DNA from: Gymnorhina tibicen
Lineage: Eukaryota; Chordata; Aves; Passeriformes; Artamidae
Direction: 5' to 3'
DNA: 64,000 nucleotides
NCBI GenBank assembly: GCA_013399875.1
Contig: VXAZ01007544.1
Location: forward strand, 281,155 to 345,154
Shown here: positions 13,001 to 21,400 of the stretch, one piece after another
Numbering within the stretch: position 1 is the first letter of the stretch
Layout of the letters: every line of letters begins with the position of its first letter
Notes under the pieces: model-generated
What the model was told of the DNA's origin: nothing
The model's input: the letters and a program-made list of their open reading frames with translations, nothing else
Database searches by the model: none
Made by a program: the position numbers and the translations under genes

Positions 13001-15754
13001 AGAGACGCGCATGAGATGCAATGACAGTTAGAGGAAAACACACATCCAGTTTGCTTTAATGTGACAGCAGAGGTGCTTTAAGAAGCATGTCATACATTGC
13101 TGAAAGGCAAATTAGAGTTTGCCATACTCCTACTTACAGCCAGTCCATCTCCTCCACTGCTTGAGCTATCTCAGGCATAACACCCATTTCTGTAAGACAA
13201 GGAAAAAATGATCAAGCAGTGTTATTCACCTCAACATAGCCCAAAAGACTGCCAAGTGTCAACACTTCCAGCTACAGACAAAACCAATTTTTTTGGCAAC
13301 AGCATATGCAGCCTGCACTACAGCACCCACTGAGAGAAAAGAAAAATTCTATGCCCTTCCTCACAGGCAGCTTTGAGAGTTCTTCCCATGTACAGCAGAG
13401 TAACTCAGGCAATACACAGGGCACAGGGGCAGGTACAGACATCGCAGCAAAGCAAACACACTGGGAACAGAGCACCATTTCAAGGACAAGGTACTTATCT
13501 TTGCACATTTACAGAAACTGCCTATGCAGACAACAGGGAAGACTTAGCTAATCAAAAATATCCCAACTTTCTCTACAGCTGAGGTGCAAACAATAGAAAA
13601 CACCTGTAGCCTATGAAGACTCTAGTTCACTAAATCTTGCCTTAGACACTTACAGCATGTACAATAAGATGACAATGCCTTGATTTTGATAAAGTTATTA
13701 ATTACATCCATCTTTGAAAGGCTTTTTTCCTTGGCTACCCCTTCTGGCAAACTCATATCATGTCTCGGGGTGACTTTATGATGTTGAATCCCTGATCGCC
13801 TACTCTGTGCCCAGACATGAATCCTGTGCCTTTTCTGTAGGTTCAAGCTGGATTTAGGAGGGGGGAAGCAGAAGCCAGGCGAACTTTTCAAAGTGGTTTG
13901 TGCCTCAAGGACACACTACTCCCCTGTGTTCTGTTGTGGCGGCAAGAGGGAGGAAGCACCCTTCCTGCTTTTAGCTGCTCTTGGCTCCTTTTCTCAGGAG
14001 AGAGACAGCCTGCTAGCTGAGGCAAACTTTTTTTCCCTGGAACTTTGACTTCTACTTCTTTCCTTCTGGAACTGTTCAGCAACACCAGAAACATCACTGG
14101 GAGACCTTACACCCCGGCTCAGTGAGGCCCATGCAGAATCCAAGCTCCGGGGAGGAGAGAAAGACCACACCCACAGAAAGGACTCGGAAATTTACCAGGT
14201 TCTCTCCACAGCGAGAGGTTTTATTATTTAGCATTATTCTTTTCCCATGCCTGCGTGGACCGTGTTTGTTAAATAAATAGGTTTTTTCACTTTTCTCTCC
14301 GAGGAATTTTTTGCCAAACCTGGTGGGAGAGGGGCAGCTGAAACCTGCCTTTTATCAGAGCATATTTTCCTCCAATTTGTCTCAAACCAGGACACCTCAG
14401 ATACAAGTTAAATACGGAGCAACATGTTTATATGTTGATAAGCAAATCCTCTGTATTTAAAAAGAAAAACAAAAGAAACCTGCAGCTATTTAACAAGGGC
14501 AAAAGGAAAGTGGATCCTAAGCCACCAAAATGATGGTAGCATACCATCAAAATAACAATTTATCTGTTGGTCATCTCTTTGGTAACATGGTAACACACAT
14601 TTACTCTAAATCAATTCCTTTAACTATAAATATGCACCTTTCTAAGCAGAGGTTTTACATCTGACCTCTGCACTGCCACATGCTGGGTTTCAGACATGGC
14701 ACACACATGGACTGAGCTGGGCTGGCACAGATGGATGTGTGCAGCCAAAAATTAATCTTCCATTTGCTATAAGACAAATGCTATAACAAACGTTTTATTT
14801 ATAATGTGATTTCAGGAAGCTTTAATATTTTCAAGTGCTGGCCTGTACTCCTACAAAAGTAGGCAATCCACACAAGCAAGAAAATGTTGCCCATAGTAAT
14901 CAAAATCAATTCCTACTGATTTCAAGTTAGAAACAAATCCATATGTAACTTTCCCACATACTCCCAACTCACCCAGCTTTATTCAATATAAAGTACAAGG
15001 ATTTAATCAAATAATGACACCATGATATTTTCCTCAACTACATCCAAATTAATCCTGCTGTGTAGCATCCAAACTGATCTCTAGATCTCAGGAAGAAGCT
15101 TCAGCATTTTCCCCCATGATAAGATGTAGGAAGTTCAGTTAAAAGAAACAAATTAAAAACCCCATATACATTAACATTAAAACTTTACAGAACCCTGACC
15201 TTAGCTGACTGCCTATTTGTACAAATATCTGCATGGGACAGGGGACACAAGGAATGATGTTTAACAGTAAACCCTAGCATTACAGTTTACTATTATATAC
15301 ACAGTTTATATAATACATATAGTTTGCTAAATCGCATCACCGAGCATAGCTTCTCTTATAAAAGCCAGTTGTTATTCACTGCAATACAGAGAACAGTTAT
15401 AATAAAGCTCCTGTTATTGAAACTAGTGAGCATAAAGGACGAGCCTAACTTTTAAGCAGTCCCTTTGCCGGATCCACATATGCAATAAAAGCTGCAAAAT
15501 CATTCCGATAACCACTTCTGACAGCCTACAGAAGCCCGAGGACACGGGGAGAGGCACCTACATCTCCCACAGGCCTCGCAACCGCCAGCCTGATACATGG
15601 TCAGCCACACGCTACCGCGGGCCGGCTGGAAGGGCGGCCCGAGGAGCAGCCCCCGGCGCCGCAGGGAGCCCGGGAGCCGGCGGGCAGAGGCACAAGGCCC
15701 CCTTAGAGCCGAAACCCCGCGGCCTCCGCGCCACGTACCCGAGAACGCCGCCAT
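831..15754 (-). CDS. DDX1: DDX1, ATP-dependent RNA helicase (5' 17 coding exons; 3' part outside window)
   Basis: DDX1 is a DEAD-box RNA helicase that acts in the nucleus and cytoplasm: in the tRNA-ligase complex, in RNA transport granules, and on RNA-DNA hybrids at double-strand breaks. Seventeen exons join into 465 codons without a stop, out of about 740 in the human protein. Visible parts are the N-terminus MAAFSEMGV, a Q-motif-like stretch near residues 22-30, motif [10 protein letters not shown] (45-53), the SPRY insert between motifs I and Ia (about 70-250, including [15 protein letters not shown]), motif Ia EPSRELA (293-299), TPGR (346-349), DEAD (370-373) and SAT (407-409). The catalytic residues are intact. 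The start is chosen because it matches the human N-terminus and has A at -3 and G at +4. The next exon, which should begin like TDDVHAKDN, is not in bases 1-830. All introns are GT-AG except intron 10, which is GC-AG. NBAS lies head to head upstream. Confidence 0.97.
1595..1684 (-). CDS. DDX1: DDX1 coding exon 16
   Basis: The 90-nt exon is in phase 0 at both ends, with acceptor ATGCAG and donor GTATGC. It encodes [20 protein letters not shown] and [10 protein letters not shown] (residues 373-402), completing the DEAD motif. Confidence 0.96.
2368..2466 (-). CDS. DDX1: DDX1 coding exon 15 (TPGR, start of DEAD)
   Basis: The 99-nt exon is in phase 0 at both ends, with acceptor TTCATAG and donor GTATGT. 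It encodes [15 protein letters not shown] through VRFLVLDEA (residues 340-372). The DEAD box is split: DEA is here and the final D is the first residue of exon 16. Confidence 0.96.
2590..2850 (-). repeat. CR1 LINE remnant
   Basis: On the plus strand, phrases such as TTGAGATCATCTGGTCTCCA and CAACCTCCTCCCTGGGCAACC resemble the reverse complement of the CR1 3' region. The copy is strongly diverged, so the boundaries are approximate. Confidence 0.55.
3630..3690 (-). CDS. DDX1: DDX1 coding exon 14
   Basis: The 61-nt exon has acceptor TTTTAG and donor GTAAGT. It encodes [20 protein letters not shown] (residues 320-339), including the conserved GG element of the RecA1 lobe. Confidence 0.96.
4697..4835 (-). 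CDS. DDX1: DDX1 coding exon 13 (motif Ia)
   Basis: The 139-nt exon has acceptor CATTAAG and donor GTAATA. It encodes residues 273-318, including [19 protein letters not shown] with motif Ia (EPSRELA), then [12 protein letters not shown]. Confidence 0.96.
5326..5440 (-). CDS. DDX1: DDX1 coding exon 12
   Basis: The 115-nt exon has acceptor AACTTAG and donor GTAGGT. It encodes [20 protein letters not shown] followed by a segment ending KSQHS (residues 235-272). It returns the chain from the SPRY insert to the RecA1 core. Confidence 0.95.
6134..6210 (-). CDS. DDX1: DDX1 coding exon 11
   Basis: The 77-nt exon has acceptor CTTTCAG and donor GTAACA. It encodes [20 protein letters not shown] and AACVLK (residues 209-234), the end of the SPRY domain. 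Confidence 0.95.
6321..6393 (-). CDS. DDX1: DDX1 coding exon 10, followed by a GC donor
   Basis: The 73-nt exon has acceptor TTTGCAG. It encodes [20 protein letters not shown] and FSKN (residues 185-208). The coding sequence stops at AAAAATG and the intron starts GCAAGT. A GC donor is required here because the frame resumes as [12 protein letters not shown] in exon 11. Confidence 0.94.
7627..7703 (-). CDS. DDX1: DDX1 coding exon 9 (SPRY)
   Basis: The 77-nt exon has acceptor TCTTCAG and donor GTAAGC. It encodes [20 protein letters not shown] and DSYGE (residues 159-184), the glycine/phenylalanine-rich SPRY strand pair. Confidence 0.96.
8130..8213 (-). CDS. DDX1: DDX1 coding exon 8 (SPRY)
   Basis: The 84-nt exon has acceptor TTAAAG and donor GTGAGT. 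It encodes [19 protein letters not shown] and TMQASLDLG (about residues 131-159), the most conserved block of the SPRY fold. The WSTMQ stretch is the same in human DDX1. Confidence 0.96.
9558..9641 (-). CDS. DDX1: DDX1 coding exon 7 (SPRY)
   Basis: The 84-nt exon has acceptor TTTCAG and donor GTAGAT. It encodes [19 protein letters not shown] and [10 protein letters not shown] (about residues 103-131), part of the SPRY insert. Confidence 0.95.
9775..9822 (-). CDS. DDX1: DDX1 coding exon 6
   Basis: The 48-nt exon has acceptor AACTTAG and donor GTGAGT. It encodes [16 protein letters not shown] (about residues 87-102), the beginning of the SPRY region. Confidence 0.95.
11305..11401 (-). CDS. DDX1: DDX1 coding exon 5
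   Basis: The 97-nt exon has acceptor TTTTAG and donor GTAAGT. It encodes residues 55 to about 87, starting [17 protein letters not shown], then a lysine-rich linker [13 protein letters not shown] leading into the SPRY insert. Confidence 0.95.
11628..11657 (-). CDS. DDX1: DDX1 coding exon 4, 30-nt microexon with the Walker A motif
   Basis: Thirty bases between acceptor CCTATAG and donor GTAAGT encode exactly [10 protein letters not shown] (residues 45-54), which is helicase motif I. Both ends are phase 0, so skipping it would keep the frame but remove the ATP-binding loop. Confidence 0.96.
12182..12245 (-). CDS. DDX1: DDX1 coding exon 3
   Basis: The 64-nt exon has acceptor CTATAG and donor GTATGT. 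It encodes residues 23-44, with [16 protein letters not shown] and GDVLM, the Q-motif region just before the P-loop. It ends in phase 0. Confidence 0.96.
13138..13189 (-). CDS. DDX1: DDX1 coding exon 2
   Basis: The 52-nt exon has acceptor TTACAG and donor GTAAGT. It encodes residues 6 to about 23, [17 protein letters not shown], matching the human N-terminus. The exon enters and leaves mid-codon. Confidence 0.95.
13190..15738 (-). other. DDX1 intron 1
   Basis: This 2.5-kb intron runs from the CpG-island exon 1 to exon 2. It holds a probable ERV LTR at about 13.9-14.4 kb. The rest is AT-rich with no recognisable gene. Confidence 0.7.
13908..14394 (-). mobile_element. Probable endogenous-retrovirus solo LTR (DDX1 intron 1)
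   Basis: Read on the minus strand, the segment opens TGTCCTGGTTTGAGACAAAT, a start like those of avian ERV LTRs. It contains an AATAAA at about 14220-14225 (minus) and another on the plus strand at 14272. The base composition is unlike the surrounding intron. CCTCA flanks both sides (13903-13907 and 14395-14399), but the left end lacks the expected TG/CA terminus, so the left boundary is uncertain. No retroviral coding sequence is seen. Confidence 0.45.
15739..15754 (-). CDS. DDX1: DDX1 coding exon 1 (MAAFS + 1 nt)
   Basis: The 16 coding bases are ATGGCGGCGTTCTCGG, followed by the donor GTACGT. They encode MAAFS and the first base of Glu6. The exon lies in the CpG island, and the start codon overlaps a YY1-like motif. 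Confidence 0.93.
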
Positions 15755-15757
15755 CTT
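15747..15757 (-). promoter_or_regulatory. YY1-type motif overlapping the DDX1 start codon
   Basis: The minus strand reads AAGATGGCGGC, the classical YY1 core with the ATG inside it. Such sites just downstream of the transcription start are common in TATA-less housekeeping promoters. Binding is inferred, not shown. Confidence 0.55.
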
Positions 15758-15801
15758 CGCCCCAGGAACAACGCGAACGGCGCAGGCGCACGGTCCGGCC
15801 G

Positions 15802-15858
15802 CCGCTTTATGGGGCCGGGTAGGCGTAGGGGCCTCCGCTTTATGGGGCCGGGTAGGCG
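15802..15858. repeat. 33-bp tandem repeat, about 1.7 copies, in the DDX1 promoter/5'UTR
   Basis: CCGCTTTATGGGGCCGGGTA occurs at 15802 and again at 15835, so the period is 33 bp. The repeat lies about 50-105 bp upstream of the DDX1 start codon. Confidence 0.85.
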
Positions 15859-16245
15859 CAGGAGCTGCCGCGCCGCACGTTCCGCCCTGGCCCGTGTGTG
15901 CCCCTCGGGTGCTGATGCCCAAAAGTACCCTCACACAGACAACAAACACACCGACGTATGTTTTTAAACGTAGGCTCATAGGGATACATTATTCTCCAGT
16001 TTTTACAGAAGTTTCCCCAAATTCTGCACCATCTTGTTCTAGGATAACTTNCAGGAGCTGCCGCGCCGCACGTTCCGCCCTGGCCCGTGTGTGCCCCTCG
16101 GGTGCTGATGCCCAAAAGTACCCTCACACACACACAACAAACACACCGACGTATGTTTTTAAACGTAGGCTCATAGGGATACATTATTCTCCAGTTTTTA
16201 CAGAAGTTTCCCCAAATTCTGCACCATCTTGTTCTAGGATAACTT
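15859..16245. repeat. Direct duplication of about 193 bp separated by a single N (likely assembly artefact)
   Basis: Bases 15859-16050 (192 bp) and 16052-16245 (194 bp) are nearly identical from CAGGAGCTGCCGCGCCGC to GTTCTAGGATAACTT. They differ only in a short CA run. The only unknown base, at 16051, lies exactly at the junction. This looks like two alleles or contig ends joined end to end. Confidence 0.9.
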
Positions 16246-17318
16246 CTAGTGACATTAAATGCGAGAACCTTCGGTGTTTTGTAAAAACCAAAATTAGATT
16301 GCAAGTGCAGAAATGCAGCTTCTACAGTTACATCACGAGCCAAGGGTGCATTTGTCTGCTAAGTGGAAGGCACAGTATAAACTATTGCCTGCTGTTTTCC
16401 ACTGTGAAACACAGCTTCAACCTTTCCTAAGGCAGCATGAGACAGAGACACATCTGGTTCAAAGGCCAAAAAAAACCCCGTAACAAGCATCTCTGACAAT
16501 GACTTTCTCATGACTACTGTGTTTTAACTTGAAAACTGGTTTTGTCCTGGTGGTTTGTTTCAAGATCTTTTTTAAAACTTACTGAGCGCTACTGGCTGTT
16601 AACTTACGCTGTAGAAACTGGTGTCATGCAGAGAAAAATACAGCAGGGTATTCTATACTCTTTGTACCAGGCTGTTTGCATTGCAATGGTTTCTCATGTA
16701 TTAATAATTCCTTTGGGAGTATCTTCCTTTGATGTGCCTCTTCTCTTTCACTATGATTTGCTATATCTGTCAATCATTAATTTGCTTGCTTTCAGATAAA
16801 TGACAAAACTAGTAACTTTTAAAGGCACAGATATGAATAATGTACAGATTCAACCACGACCTTAGAAAACCCATTTGCAGGCAGACCTTGATATCAATAT
16901 ATAGTGCTGCTTGTTGATGGGAAATGTGGAGTGTAATTCACTATAAATCTCCCACATGGTTTGAAACTTACAAACACAATGTTATACTATTTACCATTGG
17001 TTTACAAGCTACATTGTCAAACATAGTTTAAAAGACAGTCAAAAGGCATTTTCTTCTCAGTAGTTGTTTCTTCTTGAAGTCTTTCCCAAGTATCCAACAG
17101 AGCTTTCATATTGCCCTGAATCCCTAGTTTCAGAATTTGAATTTTAGTTTAACCTAATTCTAGGCTGCACAGTTGCCTACAAGAGCTTACTAAACACAAG
17201 TGAAAATTAGACCGCAAGAGCAGAAGTGTCAGGGTGTGAACTGATTTTATTTCTATTTTACAAATGCTTTATCAAGTCGCAGGAAAGAGGCTGAAACATC
17301 AGTTCTTTCATAATTATT
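16246..17318. other. Intergenic sequence between DDX1 and NBAS
   Basis: About 1.1 kb of AT-rich sequence follows the duplicated block. I see no exon, RNA gene or nameable repeat. Confidence 0.6.
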
Positions 17319-17806
17319 TCACAGAATCTGTTAGGTTGGGAAAGACCTCTGAGGTCATCGAGTCCAACCTGTGATTGAACACCACCTTGTCGACCAGACC
17401 ATGGCGCTGAATGCCTCCTCCAGTCTTTCCTTAACAGCTTCAGGGATGGTGACTCCACCAAATCTCTTGGCAGCCCATTTCAATGTTTAACAACTCCTTT
17501 TGTGAAGAAATCCTTCCTGGTGTCCAACCTGAATCTCCCCTGGTGCAGCCTAAGATTGTTCTCTCATCCTACTGCTTCTTGCCTGAGAGAAGACTGACCC
17601 TGACCTGGCCCCACCCTCCTTTCAGGCAGTTAATCGAGAGTGATGAGTTCTTTCCTGAGCCTCCTTCTCCCCAGTCTAAACACCCCCAGCTCCCTCAGCT
17701 GCTCCTCATCAGACTTGTGCCCCAGACCCTTCACCAGCTCCGCTGCCCTTCTTTGGACACGCTCCAGCCCCTCAATGTCCTTCCTGATGCGAGGGGTCCA
17801 GAACTT
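17319..17806 (-). mobile_element. CR1 LINE 3' fragment
   Basis: On the plus strand this reads as the reverse complement of CR1: GTTAGGTTGGGAAAGACCTC, GTCATCGAGTCCAACC, then CTTTCCTGAGCCTCCTTCTC, CTCAGCTGCTCCTCATCAGA and GACACGCTCCAGCCCCTCAA. It is the best-preserved CR1 copy in the window and lies in the shared intergenic region. Confidence 0.9.
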
Positions 17807-17984
17807 ACAAACAGGCTCATTTTATCTCCTTGAGAAAGCTGAACGCTGGGAACTCAAACCTGGAGGACTGAAATATTTATAAGTCCTACGTAGCACCGTT
17901 AAAGTTGGAAGAACAGCTTGCGAGACATCCACCTTTCTCTTTTCCCCCCACCTTTCGCCCCTATTCAGAAGGGCTTAATCCACG

Positions 17985-18420
17985 CCCTGCACCAGGCCTT
18001 CCCTGCCCCGAGCACCCTCACGCTGCGGGCCGGCGCCGCACGAGTTAAAGGCGGAGCAGTTTGGCCCCCGCCGGGCGCCGTCGTCGTGGTGGCGCGGGGT
18101 GGGCGGGACGGCCCGGCATGGCCGCCGCCGGTGGGGACAGCGGCGGGGCGCCCCGGGAGCGCGGCATGGCCGGCGCCAGCGAGGAGGCGGAGGACGGGGA
18201 GGAGAACATCCTGTATGACCTGCTGGTCAACACCGAGTGGCCTCCCGAGACGGAGGTGCAGGTGCGTGTGGCCGCAGCACGGCCGCGGGCGGGGGAGGGG
18301 ACCGGCCACGTTGGCATGGGCGGGGACGCGGAGGCGCCCCGGGGGCTGCGGGCCCCCAGAGAGGCTCAGTGGGATGGTCGCGCTGTTCCTGGCGGTCACA
18401 CAGGGTGTCCGTGCTGCCAC
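17985..18420 (+). promoter_or_regulatory. NBAS CpG-island promoter and first exon region
   Basis: The region is dense in CpG and has a GC box (GGGGTGGGCGGGAC, about 18096-18109) just upstream of the start codon. No TATA box is seen. It spans the 5'UTR, exon 1 and the start of intron 1. Confidence 0.75.
18118..18261 (+). CDS. NBAS: NBAS coding exon 1
   Basis: The 144-nt exon has donor CAG|GTGCGT. It encodes residues 1-48. The first 28 are glycine/alanine/glutamate-rich and poorly conserved, and the rest is the conserved [20 protein letters not shown]. It appears about nine residues longer than human at the N-terminus. M17 (18166) is an alternative start. Confidence 0.93.
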
Positions 18421-21400
18421 TGTCCCCTTGTGCCTTCGTGTCGCTTAATTCCCACCCTGGCTTGTGCCGCCTGGGATGCCCTGCAGTGTTTCCTGCTCAT
18501 TGAACAATGTATATCGGGTTTTACTGCTGAGCTGACACAAGTGAAGTTATGGTGAATGAAGTCCAGGTCTCATCTCCAGAAACTGCTGTACAGAGAGTTG
18601 TGGAATCTGTCTTGGTGAAAACAGGACCCTTATTGAGCTTACCTTGCATGAGGAAAACTAGATCCACTCTCTGGACTCCTGTATCAGTATAGTTGTGTCT
18701 GTATTTGCTGGAGTGGGGTAAAAAGGAAAGGCATTTCACTTAATGTCCATAAGACACATAAATAGATGCCAGAGCTTAAGAAATCAGAAGACATTGTTCT
18801 CGTACTGCACGTTTTTGCTTGTTTCTGGCTGTTCTTCTTCCCGGGTCACCGGAAAAGGTGAGAAGTTCTTCCATCTTTCCTTTTTCATGTTTTCCTCTGC
18901 AATGTGCTGAGCTTGCTGCCGCTATGTCTGCTCTTGTCTAAGTTGGATATAGAGGATGCAAGCAATGTGATTTTATTTCTTCCTTGTAGTGACTTTCAAG
19001 TCCACCGAAGTTGTTAATGTATTTCCCACTGAAAGTTGTTAGTGGAAATATTTTAACGAAGTTTTATGCTTAATGAGAACAACTGAACAGAAAAGATGTG
19101 AAAACTTTGCAGGTGGAAGAATGTACCTGTTAGTAATTATGACAGCCGTGCTCATAAAAATAGGTTTTCATTTGTTAGAAAGTTTTTATTTGTTTGTTTG
19201 TGGGGGTTATTTTGGTTTTTTGTTTGCTTTTTGTATGTTTTATTTTTTGGGGGTTTTTTTGTTTTGTTTGTGTTCTTTTTGGTTGTTGCTGCACTTGATC
19301 TGTAAATCCTCAGTTGCAGTAACAAGTATGGATGTTTGGAAAATACGATTGCAGTGTTACCAGTTACTATCTTAATAGGTTGTTTGTATAGATGAATAGA
19401 CAGGTGCATCTATTTTTATTTACCTGTGTTTTGAGAAATGGTAAATAGTCTTTGTTTCTAGTAACATATGGAAACAATTTTCCTGTGGCATACCATGAGG
19501 AGGACTTAGGTATGGTGACACAAGGCTGTGGTTCTTCTACAGCTGTGTTAAGGGGGCACATTTCTGGCAAGTGTCTTTTCTGCTGCCATTAATGTTCTTG
19601 AAGTTGTATGGTAAGTTGATTAAACAACTGATTAGTCTGAGAAACAATCGTGTTGTTTCGTTTTATTTTGTTGAGTGGTCCCTCTAGTACCCCTGTAAGT
19701 ACCAAGGGGGTTATGAATACCATGTCAGTGAGGTGACACATCCCTTAGTGGCAGTGTGTGGGGATGCCAATTTAAAGTGACTGTGTAACCACAGTCTGAG
19801 ATCCTCATCTGCCCTCGTAGTCAGAATTTCTAAGCATCACTGAATTCTGCTTGTCAGCTTCAGCAGATGGTGCTGGCTATTTTAAACTTGATATTTCTTG
19901 CCTATTTACTTTATTTTAAAGATAATACCCATTTTGGATAGCAGAAGTTGGAAGGTTTGAAAATATTATGCTGTATAGATTGCTTGGATTTACATTCTTC
20001 TTGGAAACTGTCAGTAGTCAAGGACACTTTTGGTAGTCTTTTTACCATTTTAGTGGGAAATTGATTTTACACTGACAGTCATAGGCAAACAGATTATTTT
20101 GTCAGTATGAGTCAGTTTTTGCCTTAAGGTGCCTTAACAGTGATATTACTTAGGTTATTGTGACTTTCCCTTTGGAACATCCGTCTCTTTTAATACTGTT
20201 TTTTTCACACTTTCCAGAAAAAAATCACACCCTACTTTCTTGTACAGCTGAATCTTTTGGAATGAGTGAGGTGAGGAATGGCAGAAAGGGAAAGGAAGTT
20301 GTATGCTGCACTGGGAAATGAAATTAAATGTCTTCCTATGCAGTAATCTAGGCTACAAAGCCAGACCTTAAACTTTCACAGGTCTTTATTGACTTTTTCT
20401 GTTAACTCATTTGAGATGATTAATTTTTAATTGCAGAGGGCTAGAACTTACAGCTCTAATTACTGGAAGATGGGTCTTGTGATGAAGATGTGAAGTCATA
20501 TTAAATGTGAGACATTGATAAAATGGGCATGGATCTCTTATGTTGGATGCCCAAATTTGCTTTAATTTTAGTTCTTGATAGTATTGTTATTCACCTGTAC
20601 TGAACTTTCCAGTAAGAATTTTTTGGGGGGAAGAAGAGGAGGGGCAGGGGAGTTATAGCAGTTGTTTGTGAAGGAAACATACAAGGAATTGACTATGCCA
20701 GGGAAGAGACTGGTGTGGAAATCAAGCAGTCTGTATTCAGGATAGTGATGCCATTGTATAGAATGCACTGTTTGAGAACCCTGAATACATAACGAGAATA
20801 AAAAGAATTAGTGAGTAGTAGATCCATGAAAGTAGTGAATGAGGCAGTGGCTGTGGACGAGGTTGCAAGAGAGGACTTGTGAAGTAATTTATGGAAATAT
20901 AGGCAGATTGAACTCTTTTTCAGTCTATCTTCCAAAATGTATCATCTGTTTCTGTGGGTTTTTTTCATTGCAATCTAATGTTTTGAGATTTCTCCAACAC
21001 CCACCACCTCCTGTCCCCCCAGTAAGCTTGCAGGGTGTGCAAAAAAATTGAAAACTAAGTGGGTGTCTTGTCAATAAGAAAGTTACTTAGATTTTATTTC
21101 TGGAATGCTGTAGGGAAGGAGAAGTTGAAGTTGTTTTCCCAAGAAAGAATGAATTAAAAAAGAAATACAGCACATCTGGTAACCATTGCTGTTGCTCAGA
21201 TGATAAGAAAACATTATAAAAAGTAAAATCCTAGTCTTCACAATATAATAGTAAATCGGTTTTGCGAAGAGTTAAAGATGTGTGGAGTAGAAGCCTGTAG
21301 TTTAGGCTCAGGAGCAGACATTTAAAATACTAAAAAAAATTCTAAGGAGATGTAAGCAATTTCAGGAAATGTTTTTACTGGGAACTTCTCATAATCCAAA

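Larger units (their letters stand above)
1685..13137 (-). other. DDX1 introns 2-15: mostly AT-rich unique sequence
   Basis: Between the 16 internal exons the introns are AT-rich, ranging from about 110 nt (intron 10) to about 1.8 kb (intron 5). The one repeat I can name is a CR1 remnant near 2590-2850. Short homopolymers occur, such as poly-C near 6263 and poly-A near 7908. I see no RNA gene or second gene. The AC-rich tract at 1511-1580 in intron 16 is simple low-complexity sequence. Confidence 0.6.
15540..15925 (-). promoter_or_regulatory. DDX1 CpG-island promoter and 5' end
   Basis: The region is GC- and CpG-rich in an AT-rich neighbourhood and is centred on DDX1 exon 1. There is no clear TATA box at a fixed position, although CATAAAG occurs twice on the minus strand within a 33-bp tandem repeat. 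The exact transcription start cannot be read from the sequence. Confidence 0.75.

Noticed and set aside
15840..16343. Minus-strand open frame of 167 codons
   Set aside because: It consists mostly of the same sequence twice, joined at the N, so it is an artefact of the duplication.
15597..16430. Long plus-strand open frame (277 codons) over the DDX1 CpG island and the duplicated block
   Set aside because: It crosses the N and both copies of the suspected false duplication, lies antisense to DDX1 exon 1, and resembles no protein. High GC and the duplication explain its length.
17483..17833. Plus-strand frames of 80-116 codons
   Set aside because: They lie wholly in a CR1 fragment, antisense to the element, and have no protein likeness.
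17918..18503. Several overlapping frames on both strands around NBAS exon 1
   Set aside because: The GC-rich CpG island lacks stop codons by composition. Only the NBAS exon 1 frame is conserved and joins exon 2.
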